Of a stretch of 64,000 bases of DNA, positions 1 to 7,027 are shown piece after piece; the stretch's first letter is position 1, and every line of letters starts with the position of its first letter. The position numbers and the translations under genes were made by a program. The DNA is from Desulfonatronum thioautotrophicum. GTDB taxonomy: Bacteria > Desulfobacterota > Desulfovibrionia > Desulfovibrionales > Desulfonatronaceae. The stretch is taken from NCBI RefSeq assembly GCF_000934745.1, contig NZ_JYNO01000014.1, forward strand, positions 62,001-126,000, written 5' to 3'. The notes below the pieces were generated by a model. The model saw only the letters and a list, made by a program, of their open reading frames with translations, made no database searches and was not told where the DNA came from.

Positions 1-443
1 GCGTGCCGGGCGGCCAACGCGATATTGTTGAAGATGCAGAACCCCATGCCCTGCCTGGGGCGGGCATGGTGTCCAGGGGGGCGCATCACGCAAAACACGC
101 TTTTGGCGTGCCCGGCCAGTACCGTGTCCACGGCCGTGAGAGCACCTCCGGCGGCATGCAAGGCCGCATCCCAGGAACCCGGGCCGACATTGGTGTCCGG
201 AAAGCCCAGACTGCGGTGCCCGTCCTGAATGCGTTGCCGGACCAGCTCGATGTACTCCTGGCTGTGGCAATAGCGCAGTTCCGCGAGCGTTGCCGGACGC
301 GGGGCAAGCCGCGGCAGGACCGCGGTTTTTCGGTCCTCTTCCAGGGCACGGACCAGGGCAGTATAGCGCATCGGGCTTTCCGGATGCCTGGCCCCGGCGT
401 CATGCACGGCAAATACCGGGTCGTATAACAAGGCGGTGGTCAT
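1..443 (-). CDS. Histone deacetylase family protein (partial, C-terminus outside window)
   Basis: The gene starts at the ATG at 443-441 and runs leftward off the window, so only about 147 N-terminal residues are present. The translation begins MTTALLYDPVF and contains HPESPMRY near the N-terminus, then MRPPGHHA followed by MGFCIFNNIA. That RPPGHHA / GFC-FNN pair is the hallmark of the arginase-deacetylase fold (class II HDAC, acetoin-utilization and acetylpolyamine amidohydrolase proteins), where the histidines form the catalytic relay near the zinc. Bacterial members deacetylate small molecules or proteins; the substrate cannot be read here. It lies downstream of and co-directional with the glutamate synthase genes, about 60 bp away, and could share their transcript. 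The zinc ligands lie beyond the window edge. Confidence 0.85.
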   Translation of the reverse strand, partial: MTTALLYDPVFAVHDAGARHPESPMRYTALVRALEEDRKTAVLPRLAPRPATLAELRYCHSQEYIELVRQRIQDGHRSLGFPDTNVGPGSWDAALHAAGGALTAVDTVLAGHAKSVFCVMRPPGHHARPRQGMGFCIFNNIALAARH

Positions 444-504
444 GGGTGGCCTCGGCCTTCAGATGGTATCAGCGATCCGTCGATTCGGTGCCGTCCTGGG
501 GAAA

Positions 505-2877
505 TCATCCCATGGGTGTATTTTCCATCAAGGCCCAGACGCCGCATGGGCAGCATTTGCCACAGAAGCCGCAACCGATGCATTTGTCCGGGTTGGAGAC
601 CCGCTCGTACTTGCCGTCGCCCAGGTCCTTGCGCTCAATGGCCGCGGTGGGGCAGACCACGTCGCACAGGCCGCAGTCCATGCAGGAGCCGCAGGATGAA
701 CACTGGGAGGCGCAGTGCTCCATGTCGTTGTATGCGGTGACCCGAGGATCATAGTACTCCAGAGTCATCCGGGAATAGTCGATGCGCTCGGAGGTTTCGC
801 TGTACTCGATGGAGTAGTCCTTGAGCCAGGCCGTATCCACCAACGGGCGCTTGCCCGCGGCCATTTCGTCAATGACCTTGGCTGCCCGGCGTCCAGCGCC
901 GATGGCGTCGGTGAGCAGACCGGGCTTGACGATGTCGCCGATGGCGAAAACCTGGGGATCGGCGGTCTGGTTGTTCTCGTTGACCAGAACAAAGCCTCGA
1001 TCCGTGGCAATGGTTTCGGGCAAAAAGCCCAGATCCGGGAGGTCGCCGATGGAGATGACCACGGTATCCGCCGGGATGACCTCTCCGGTGGTCAGAACCA
1101 CGCCCTCGGCAGTGATCTCCTTGGTGAAACAAGGGTAGCGGAAGATGGCCCCGGCGCGCTCGGCCTCCTTGCGTTCCTCACCAAAGGAGGCCGGTTCCTG
1201 AATGTCGATCAGGGTGATCTCCTCGGCGCCCAGGCGGTGGGCCTCTGTGGCCACGTCGCAACCTACGTTGCCCGCGCCGATGACCACCAGACGCTTCCCA
1301 ACGGGCTGGTTGTCCAGCTTGGCGTTCTTCAGAAAGGTCAGGGCCGGAGTGATCCGCTCCGCACCGGGGATGGGGATGGTCCGGGGTTTCTGGGCGCCGG
1401 TGGCAATGACCACGTAGTCAAAATCAGCCTTGAGCTGCTCGAATTCCTTGTGTGTCAGGTTCTGTTGCAGATGGACATGGGGCAGCACCTGGCGAACCCG
1501 ATCGATCTCCGCGGTCAAGACTTCCTTGGGGATGCGCTGTTCCGGGATGGCTGTGGCCATCTTTCCGCCAAGAACTTTTTCCAGATCATAGACCCATGTG
1601 TCGTGACCTTTCAGCCGCAACTGCCAGGCCACGGAAATGCCGGCCGGACCGCCGCCGATGACCGCCACCCGGGTGCCGCTCAATTTCGGCAGCTTGGGAG
1701 GCTTGGAGCTGACACCTTTCTTGCCCAGAAAGGAAATATCCACGGGCTGCAGGTTGCCGGCCACGTTCTTGGTACAGCCCTGCATGCACAGATGCGGGCA
1801 GAGATAGCCGCAAATGGATGCCGGAAACGGGGTGAAGGCCAGGGCCACGTCTACGGCCTCATCCACCTTGCCTTCGCGGATCAGCCGCCAGCGTTCCTGG
1901 ACCGGCATGCCCGTGGGGCAGGCGGATTGGCAGGGCGCAAGGTACTTGCGGTGTTCCCAGAGGGGCACGTAGCGGCGCAGATTTCCGGTGGTGATCAGGG
2001 GAATCGGGCTGCGGTCCAGGGTGGTCAGGTCTCCGATCAGGCCGCCGCGGCCCAGTTCCTTGTCCCAGACTTCTCCATGGAATTGGGCCATGGATCGACG
2101 CTTGCCCCCGACCTTTTCCATGGGTGTGCGGGCGACAATGCATTGCCATTCCTCGCGCACGGTCAGCTTCTTCAACAGCCGTTTGCGTTTGATCCTGCCC
2201 AGGAACAGGGCCATGTTCTCGGAAAGCCAGGCCCATTCCTCATCGGAAATGGGTACCAGTTTGGCATCGGCCTGGCTGTAGTCGTGCACCGGGCCGCGAA
2301 AGAAGATTCTGCCGCCAACCATGCCCACGCAGGGCCGATAGCCTAAAACATTGTTCGGATCCTGAGCTTCATGTCCGCAGATTACGGCGATGCCCCCGGC
2401 CATGAATTCGGCGAAATAGTCCCCGGCCGAGCCCAGAACCCAGAGTTCCGGGTGGGCGAAACGCGGGTTGTACTTGGTCATGGTCATGCCCCGGGAGCCG
2501 ATGTTCCCGCTCACCCATACCTTGCCCTGGGCCATGGCGTTGCAGGCTCCGTTGGTGGCATAGCCGTGAACCACGATTTCCGCGCCGGCATTCAGCCAGC
2601 CGATATCGTCCGATGCCGGGCCGTGGATCTCGATGGTCGTGCCCGGCGAGCCCATGGAACCGGTGCGCTGCCCGGGTGAGCCGGTGATTTGCACGCTGAC
2701 CGGCTTGCCCTGGGGCTGAAAGATTCGCCCGCCGATGCCGTGCTGACCAAAAGCGGTAATCTCCAGGTTGCAGGCCCCACCCCGCACGGCCTCCTGGATG
2801 CGTTCCTCCAGAATCCGCGAAGACACCCGCCCAGCGTCATCCTTGCCGGCGATGTGCACTGTCTTTGCCTTACTCAT
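505..2877 (-). CDS. Glutamate synthase GXGXG domain fused to GltD-type FAD/NAD(P)H subunit with ferredoxin tail
   Basis: This 790-residue protein combines two usually separate parts. The first 250 residues are the GXGXG beta-helix domain that ends classical GltB. Next comes a GltD-like module: a Cys-rich helical [4Fe-4S] domain (CQSACPTGMP, CGYLCPHLCMQGC), an FAD site GGGPAG, and a second dinucleotide site GAGNVG. The C-terminus carries two more clusters (CGSCMDCGLCDVVCP, CIGCGFCGKCCP). Family knowledge assigns it electron input from NAD(P)H to the FMN subunit for glutamine plus 2-oxoglutarate to glutamate. AGAGG lies 7 nt upstream of the ATG. It is the last gene of the split gltB cluster, separated from the FMN subunit gene by an S23 gene. 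The exact electron donor is unknown. Confidence 0.9.
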   Translation of the reverse strand: MSKAKTVHIAGKDDAGRVSSRILEERIQEAVRGGACNLEITAFGQHGIGGRIFQPQGKPVSVQITGSPGQRTGSMGSPGTTIEIHGPASDDIGWLNAGAEIVVHGYATNGACNAMAQGKVWVSGNIGSRGMTMTKYNPRFAHPELWVLGSAGDYFAEFMAGGIAVICGHEAQDPNNVLGYRPCVGMVGGRIFFRGPVHDYSQADAKLVPISDEEWAWLSENMALFLGRIKRKRLLKKLTVREEWQCIVARTPMEKVGGKRRSMAQFHGEVWDKELGRGGLIGDLTTLDRSPIPLITTGNLRRYVPLWEHRKYLAPCQSACPTGMPVQERWRLIREGKVDEAVDVALAFTPFPASICGYLCPHLCMQGCTKNVAGNLQPVDISFLGKKGVSSKPPKLPKLSGTRVAVIGGGPAGISVAWQLRLKGHDTWVYDLEKVLGGKMATAIPEQRIPKEVLTAEIDRVRQVLPHVHLQQNLTHKEFEQLKADFDYVVIATGAQKPRTIPIPGAERITPALTFLKNAKLDNQPVGKRLVVIGAGNVGCDVATEAHRLGAEEITLIDIQEPASFGEERKEAERAGAIFRYPCFTKEITAEGVVLTTGEVIPADTVVISIGDLPDLGFLPETIATDRGFVLVNENNQTADPQVFAIGDIVKPGLLTDAIGAGRRAAKVIDEMAAGKRPLVDTAWLKDYSIEYSETSERIDYSRMTLEYYDPRVTAYNDMEHCASQCSSCGSCMDCGLCDVVCPTAAIERKDLGDGKYERVSNPDKCIGCGFCGKCCPCGVWALMENTPMG

Positions 2878-2903
2878 GTATCTGCCTCTTGCGATTTTGT
2901 TTC

Positions 2904-3332
2904 TTAAGAGTCGCCATCGAAATCGTGATCGAAATCGAAATCGACTCCATAATTTCCATGGTCCGCCATGTTTTCCTTGAGGGAATACCCTCTTCCGCCC
3001 AATCGGCTGAGCATCTGGGCCATGCGGTCTAACTCAACCTTGCGTTCCCGACTTTCGATTTTCCCAAGTGCTTTCCCAATCACCAGGATGTCTTGGATTG
3101 CTGCACATTCCAGGGCAGATCCCCGAGCGATCTCGAAAAATCGCCTGCGGTCGGCCTCAGCTGTTTTGCCGTTTCCCTCAGCGATATTCAACGGGATGGA
3201 CTGGCTGGCCCGAAGCCATTGATCGCGCGCAGTCCGAAATATCCCGTTCAGGGTGCCGACCTTCTCGAAAACCCATGCAACGTACTGTATCGAGAGTCGG
3301 TAAACGTCGAGTTTTTCGTGTCCGATGGCCAT
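2904..3332 (-). CDS. Four-helix bundle protein, S23 / 23S rRNA intervening-sequence family
   Basis: The 142-residue product has the family's signature start (GHEKLDVYRLSIQYVAW) and the conserved SIPLNIAEGNGK segment, followed by long amphipathic helices. Family members form homopentamers of four-helix bundles. They were first found inside intervening sequences of 23S rRNA genes but also occur free on chromosomes, with no established function. The last dozen residues are an Asp-Phe repeat (DFDFDHDFDGDS) encoded by a degenerate GATTTC hexamer array. A second array in inverted orientation sits just upstream of the start. The gene interrupts the otherwise contiguous glutamate synthase genes, with gaps of 26 and 70 bp, which suggests insertion as a cassette. 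Confidence 0.85.
   Translation of the reverse strand: MAIGHEKLDVYRLSIQYVAWVFEKVGTLNGIFRTARDQWLRASQSIPLNIAEGNGKTAEADRRRFFEIARGSALECAAIQDILVIGKALGKIESRERKVELDRMAQMLSRLGGRGYSLKENMADHGNYGVDFDFDHDFDGDS
2914..2944. repeat. Degenerate GAAATC hexamer array (S23 3' end)
   Basis: About five copies of GAAATC/GATTTC-type hexamers lie in the last codons of the S23 gene. On the + strand they read GAAATC, the inverse of the array at 3338-3380, so the two arrays bracket the gene as inverted repeats. Confidence 0.8.
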
Positions 3333-3337
3333 TTTGT

Positions 3338-3380
3338 TCGATTGGCGATTTCGATTGCGATTTCGATTTCGATTTCGATA
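3338..3380. repeat. Degenerate GATTTC hexamer array upstream of the S23 gene
   Basis: Seven or so GATTTC/GATTGC hexamers run in tandem immediately upstream of the S23 start codon, in the gap before the FMN glutamate synthase gene. On the + strand they read GATTTC, opposite to the array at 2914-2944. Related arrays recur at 8988-9085 and 60292-60393. Confidence 0.85.
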
Positions 3381-3402
3381 AAATCAGGGTACGATGCCGA
3401 TG

Positions 3403-5064
3403 CTAAACAACATACTTGATCTGCAACCGCTCCGCGGCTGACCGGTCCGCGATGCCCAGGGCGTCGGACATGCCGATGGGCAGGGAGGTGGAGCGGCCCA
3501 GGGGAGCGACGATTTTTTTCAGCTCCGTGTCGAAGCCGACGTACATGTCCACGACCCGTTCGGCCACCTGTTCAGGATCCAGCCTGCGGTACAGGCGGGG
3601 ATCCTGGGAGGTGATGCCTTTGGGGCAGCGGCCGATATTGCAGATGTTGCAGCGATCGCCCTCAGATCCCAGGCAGCCGCTGGCGGCCTGCATGACGTAT
3701 TTGCCGATCTGGACCGCGCTGGCCCCAAGCATGATCAGGGCCGCGGCGTTGGCTGCCAGGTTGCCGTTCTTGCCCGTGCCCCCGCCGGCAATGATCGGCA
3801 GCTCGTTCTGTTTGCCCAGCTTGACCAGGTTCAGGTAGCAGTCCCGCAGATTGGAGGCGATGGGATGGCCCATGTGGTTCATGGACACGTTGTAGGCCGC
3901 TCCGGTGCCGCCGTCCTCGCCGTCGATGGCCAGGCCTGCGGCATAGGGGTTGCGGGTCAGGTTGTTCAGCACGGCCAGGGAGGTGCTGGAGGCCGAGATT
4001 TTCGGGTAGACCGGTACCCGGAATCCCCAGGCCATGCTCATGGACTGGATCATCTTGGCCACGGCCTCCTCGATGGAGTACTTGGTCTGGTGCGTGGGCG
4101 GGCTGGGCAGGCTGACTCCCGGAGGCACACCGCGAATGGCGGCGATGAGCTGGTTGACCTTGTGCCACTGGAGCAGGCCGCCGTCGCCGGGTTTGGCGCC
4201 CTGGCCGTATTTGATCTCCACGGCGCAAGGGTCTTCCTTCATGTGCGGGATGGCGTGGACAATTTCGTCCCAACCAAAATAGCCGCTGGCGATCTGCAGG
4301 ATCACGTACTTCATGAATCGGGAGCGCAACAGCCTGGGCGGGCATCCACCCTCGCCGGTACACATCCGCACGGGCATGCCCAGCTCCTCGTTCAGGTAGG
4401 CCACGCCCATCTGCAGGCCTTCCCACATGTTCGGGGAAAGGGCGCCGAAACTCATGGAGCCGATCATCAGCGGGTAGATTTCCCGTACCGGAGGCATCCA
4501 ACCCTTTTCCCGCTGGGTTTTCAAAGCCTCGGCCGGAGGCAGGACGCGACCGATCAGGGTGCGCAGCTCGAATTCATGCCGACCGGCGTCCAGGGCCGGG
4601 TCGGTGAGCATGGAAATGCGCATGAACTTGATCTGGTCCAAAACACTGTCGCCGGAGTTGCGCCGCCCACCGCGGGTACGGGGCTGTCCGCCCCGATCCC
4701 GATGAAAACGCAGCAGGTCCGTGGATTCGGATTTCACCGGACGGATGGCGTTGTTCGGGCAGACCATGTTGCACATGGCGCAGCCAATGCAGGCATAGGC
4801 CGGGTCCGTACGCTGGCGGATGCCGTAATAGACGCTGGAACTGGACGAGGGCTTGTGCTGCAGGCCCTGGGAGCGGTTATCGGACAGTCCCAGAGGCGGG
4901 GTGAAAAGGGTTCGCTTGCGGAATGTGCCGAATTCAATGGCATTCACCGGGCAGACCGCGGTACACCTGCCGCAGAGCGTGCAGGTCTGAATATCCCAGT
5001 CGATCTGCCAGGGCAGATCCCTCTGGCTTAATGTAGATGGGGTAATGGCTGTGTTTGCCGGCAT
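3403..5064 (-). CDS. Glutamate synthase FMN-binding (synthase) domain with N-terminal ferredoxin clusters
   Basis: This 553-residue protein is the central catalytic part of glutamate synthase as a stand-alone subunit. The N-terminus has two [4Fe-4S] motifs (CTLCGRCTAVCP near residue 31 and CIGCAMCNMVCP near 92). The rest is the FMN TIM barrel, with GEGGCPPRL, KYGQGAKPGDGG and DGEDGGTGAA, then the [3Fe-4S] cysteines CNICNIGRCPKG. It reduces the 2-iminoglutarate formed from 2-oxoglutarate and ammonia to glutamate. AGGAGG stands 7 nt before the ATG at 5064. The start overlaps the end of the amidotransferase gene by 37 bp, indicating translational coupling. The architecture matches archaeal and delta-proteobacterial split GltS enzymes. 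Confidence 0.93.
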   Translation of the reverse strand: MPANTAITPSTLSQRDLPWQIDWDIQTCTLCGRCTAVCPVNAIEFGTFRKRTLFTPPLGLSDNRSQGLQHKPSSSSSVYYGIRQRTDPAYACIGCAMCNMVCPNNAIRPVKSESTDLLRFHRDRGGQPRTRGGRRNSGDSVLDQIKFMRISMLTDPALDAGRHEFELRTLIGRVLPPAEALKTQREKGWMPPVREIYPLMIGSMSFGALSPNMWEGLQMGVAYLNEELGMPVRMCTGEGGCPPRLLRSRFMKYVILQIASGYFGWDEIVHAIPHMKEDPCAVEIKYGQGAKPGDGGLLQWHKVNQLIAAIRGVPPGVSLPSPPTHQTKYSIEEAVAKMIQSMSMAWGFRVPVYPKISASSTSLAVLNNLTRNPYAAGLAIDGEDGGTGAAYNVSMNHMGHPIASNLRDCYLNLVKLGKQNELPIIAGGGTGKNGNLAANAAALIMLGASAVQIGKYVMQAASGCLGSEGDRCNICNIGRCPKGITSQDPRLYRRLDPEQVAERVVDMYVGFDTELKKIVAPLGRSTSLPIGMSDALGIADRSAAERLQIKYVV

Positions 5065-6158
5065 ATGCGTACCTCCTGACAGTCCGGCGAAACAATGGCC
5101 GTGTCCAGGTGCATGGGTTGAAAATCCTTGGTCTTGTCCCGCTCCGGGATGGCGGCGTCAAGGCCGCAGGCCTCGGAGGAGAAGGCGAACAGGCCGGGGC
5201 GGCCACCGACAATGCCGGGGCGCAGCTTCTTCCGGTCCTGGACCATGAACATGGTCTTGTCCGGCAGGCAGCCGATGACGCAATTCGGGCCATCGATGAT
5301 CAGCCGGCGACAGGCCTGTTTCATGGTGTACAGGACATCCCGATCCGGGTGCGCATTCATGTCGTCGTCCTGCAGCGGGGTGATCACGTGCTTGTAGGCC
5401 TCCAGGCTCAATCCAAGTCCCTTCAGGGTGAAGTGCAGGATATGGGTGAACACCTCGGAATCAGACTGATATCCCTCGTAGCCGGGCACGCCCTGACTCC
5501 CCAGGTATTCCTTGATGGGCACGAAGGCCGTGTTCTCCCCGTTGGTCATGGTGGAGACGCCCTGGATGAAGAAGGGGTGGCAGGCATAAAGGTTGATTCC
5601 GTAGTTGGTGTTCTGGCGGCCCTGGGCCAAAATTCGCCCGGCGTACACCTCCTCCCGGTCCAATCCCAGGTAACGGCCGATTTCCATGGGATCGCCGACT
5701 TCCTTGATCATCAGTACGTCCGGCCAAAAGCTGAAGACCACCATGTCCTCCTCAGCCTGGCCCATATGACGCAAGGCTAGGCGGGTCTTGGTCAGGAGCA
5801 CTTCACGCTCTTCCTGGGCCAGACCGTTCCACGCGGAAGGCGGCTCAAAGACCTGGGACAGATAGACTTCCCGTTTCGGGGTGCCCGGAGGCGGGGTGTC
5901 CTGGGGGGCCAAAGTCAGTCGGTACTGGGGCGTAAAGCCTTGGCTGGACATGAACTCCTCCATCCGCAGCACTCCGGATTGGGTGAAAATACCGGAGAGG
6001 ATGGGCAGATGTTTGGAGTCCTGGAAGGGGCCGGCGAGGTCGGTCAAAAACAGACCGATCCCCGAACCGTCATGACCTTCCTTCATCACATCCAGCGCTT
6101 CGATCGCCCGCATCGGGGAAATCGGAACAGAGCTGGTCAGGGAGAACAAACGGCACAT
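5028..6158 (-). CDS. Class II glutamine amidotransferase subunit of split glutamate synthase
   Basis: The chosen start at 6158 gives MCRLFSLTSS, placing a Cys at position 2. In the Ntn-hydrolase glutaminase family the Met is removed and this Cys becomes the N-terminal nucleophile, so this start is preferred over the upstream in-frame ATG at 6284. The 376-residue protein also shows GHDGSGIGLF and NGENTAF, as expected for the glutaminase that releases ammonia for the FMN subunit. It is the first gene of the split glutamate synthase operon. The upstream region holds two A/T-rich direct repeats that may be regulatory. No ferredoxin motif is present in this subunit. Confidence 0.9.
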   Translation of the reverse strand: MCRLFSLTSSVPISPMRAIEALDVMKEGHDGSGIGLFLTDLAGPFQDSKHLPILSGIFTQSGVLRMEEFMSSQGFTPQYRLTLAPQDTPPPGTPKREVYLSQVFEPPSAWNGLAQEEREVLLTKTRLALRHMGQAEEDMVVFSFWPDVLMIKEVGDPMEIGRYLGLDREEVYAGRILAQGRQNTNYGINLYACHPFFIQGVSTMTNGENTAFVPIKEYLGSQGVPGYEGYQSDSEVFTHILHFTLKGLGLSLEAYKHVITPLQDDDMNAHPDRDVLYTMKQACRRLIIDGPNCVIGCLPDKTMFMVQDRKKLRPGIVGGRPGLFAFSSEACGLDAAIPERDKTKDFQPMHLDTAIVSPDCQEVRICRQTQPLPHLH

Positions 6159-6240
6159 GGATTCTACTCGTGGGGCAATGAGGTGGGCGAAGGGCATCCG
6201 GAATCGGGTCCGGCGCAGTCCTGTATCAAAAGAAATGACA

Positions 6241-6285
6241 TTTTTTTGCAATAGGATCGAAAAAGCCGTGCACTTTTTTTGCAAT
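6241..6285. promoter_or_regulatory. Paired TTTTTTTGCAAT direct repeats upstream of the glutamate synthase operon
   Basis: Two identical 12-mers TTTTTTTGCAAT lie at 6241-6252 and 6274-6285, exactly 33 bp apart (about three helical turns), 83 bp upstream of the amidotransferase start. On the operon's strand they read ATTGCAAAAAAA. The proximal copy contains a possible -35 (TTGCAA). They may be activator or repressor sites for nitrogen control; no known consensus is matched. Confidence 0.35.
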
Positions 6286-6554
6286 CATACAAAAATGTAT
6301 TCTCAAAAAGGCAATTACGTGGCCAAGGGGCAGGGTGTCAACGCTGAACAGCCGAAAAAAAAACATGCTCATGCGTTGGGCAGGGCGACGGCAGACCGCA
6401 AAAGTCGTGTTGAACAGGTATATCACTTTGTAAAAATATGATTTTTAAGTTGCAAGCAGGGAGTCGGTTCCCGGCGGGTACTGATGACTTGCCATTTTTG
6501 AAAGGTCTGTAATGAAAGCGCAAGGCCATGGCAAGAGAGGTTCAGGGCTTTTTT

Positions 6555-6788
6555 CCTCACCGAATTTTTCTTGCAAAGACGGCTGGCCTGCCCTGTCTGG
6601 AGCGGCTCGAAACTCCTTCATCGGTCTCGTAACATCAAGCCGTTGCTCCATAAAAACAGGAGGTTGTGCTCTTGGCACTCGGCAACGGCCTGATGAACGA
6701 TTCCTGGTTCAGTCAAACAGGCGAAGCCGGTCGATCCGTCCCAAACATGGCAAGCCAACCTAATAAATTTCAGATAGTTAGGTGAGAA
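6555..6788. mobile_element. MITE-like dispersed repeat, copy 1
   Basis: About 234 bp with no credible ORF is repeated at 35891-36116 with clear sequence similarity throughout. Shared blocks include TTCTTGCAAAGACGG, the CATAAAAACAGGA block and GATTCCTGGTTCAGTCAAAC. The ends form imperfect inverted repeats: the right end read on the minus strand gives TTCTCACC, then GGTTGGCTTGCC about 20 nt in, matching TTCTCACC and GGCCGGCTTGCC at the left end of copy 2. The right boundary coincides with where a toxin-like reading frame stops being recognisable, suggesting insertion into that gene. The remaining spacer between the glutamate synthase start and this element shows nothing else recognisable. Confidence 0.6.
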
Positions 6789-6936
6789 CGTAGATTTTTT
6801 GGTGCGGCCTGCCAGGATTTTCCTCAATGCCAAGAATTCGACCAGTTTCATTCAATTAGGCGATTTCTTCAAAGGAAATGCCACATTCCTGCTTCAAAAG
6901 TTCATTTTTTTGAAGATCCCAAGCCAGGTGCTTCAT
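6789..6936 (-). pseudogene. Remnant of a BrnT-like type II toxin, interrupted
   Basis: Reading leftward from the ATG at 6936, the frame gives MKHLAWDLQKNELLK, then CGISFEEIA, a TAA at 6858-6856, and in the same frame LNETGRILGIEENPG and RPHQKIYV. This is the pattern of short BrnT-like proteins (W-D-x-x-K-N, G-I-S-F-E-E-I, G-x-L-L-G-I-x-x-N-P). The TAA falls where the family normally has a hydrophobic residue, and the homology ends at the MITE-like element. No antitoxin gene follows. The 91 bp between the remnant and topB hold nothing recognisable. Confidence 0.5.
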
Positions 6937-7027
6937 GCTTTCAAGATGTTACAGTGTCTGCCTTTCGTCAATGCGTTGGCATCGCATTTGTGGAGGCATG
7001 TTGCTGGGTGGTGACAGGCAGGGAGTA

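Noticed and set aside
2914-3380. CRISPR array
   Set aside because: The hexamers are contiguous with no unique spacers; no cas gene is present.
6856-6858. Read-through or recoding at the stop in the BrnT-like remnant
   Set aside because: The stop is TAA, not TGA, and the frame is also broken by the MITE-like element, so decay is the simpler reading.
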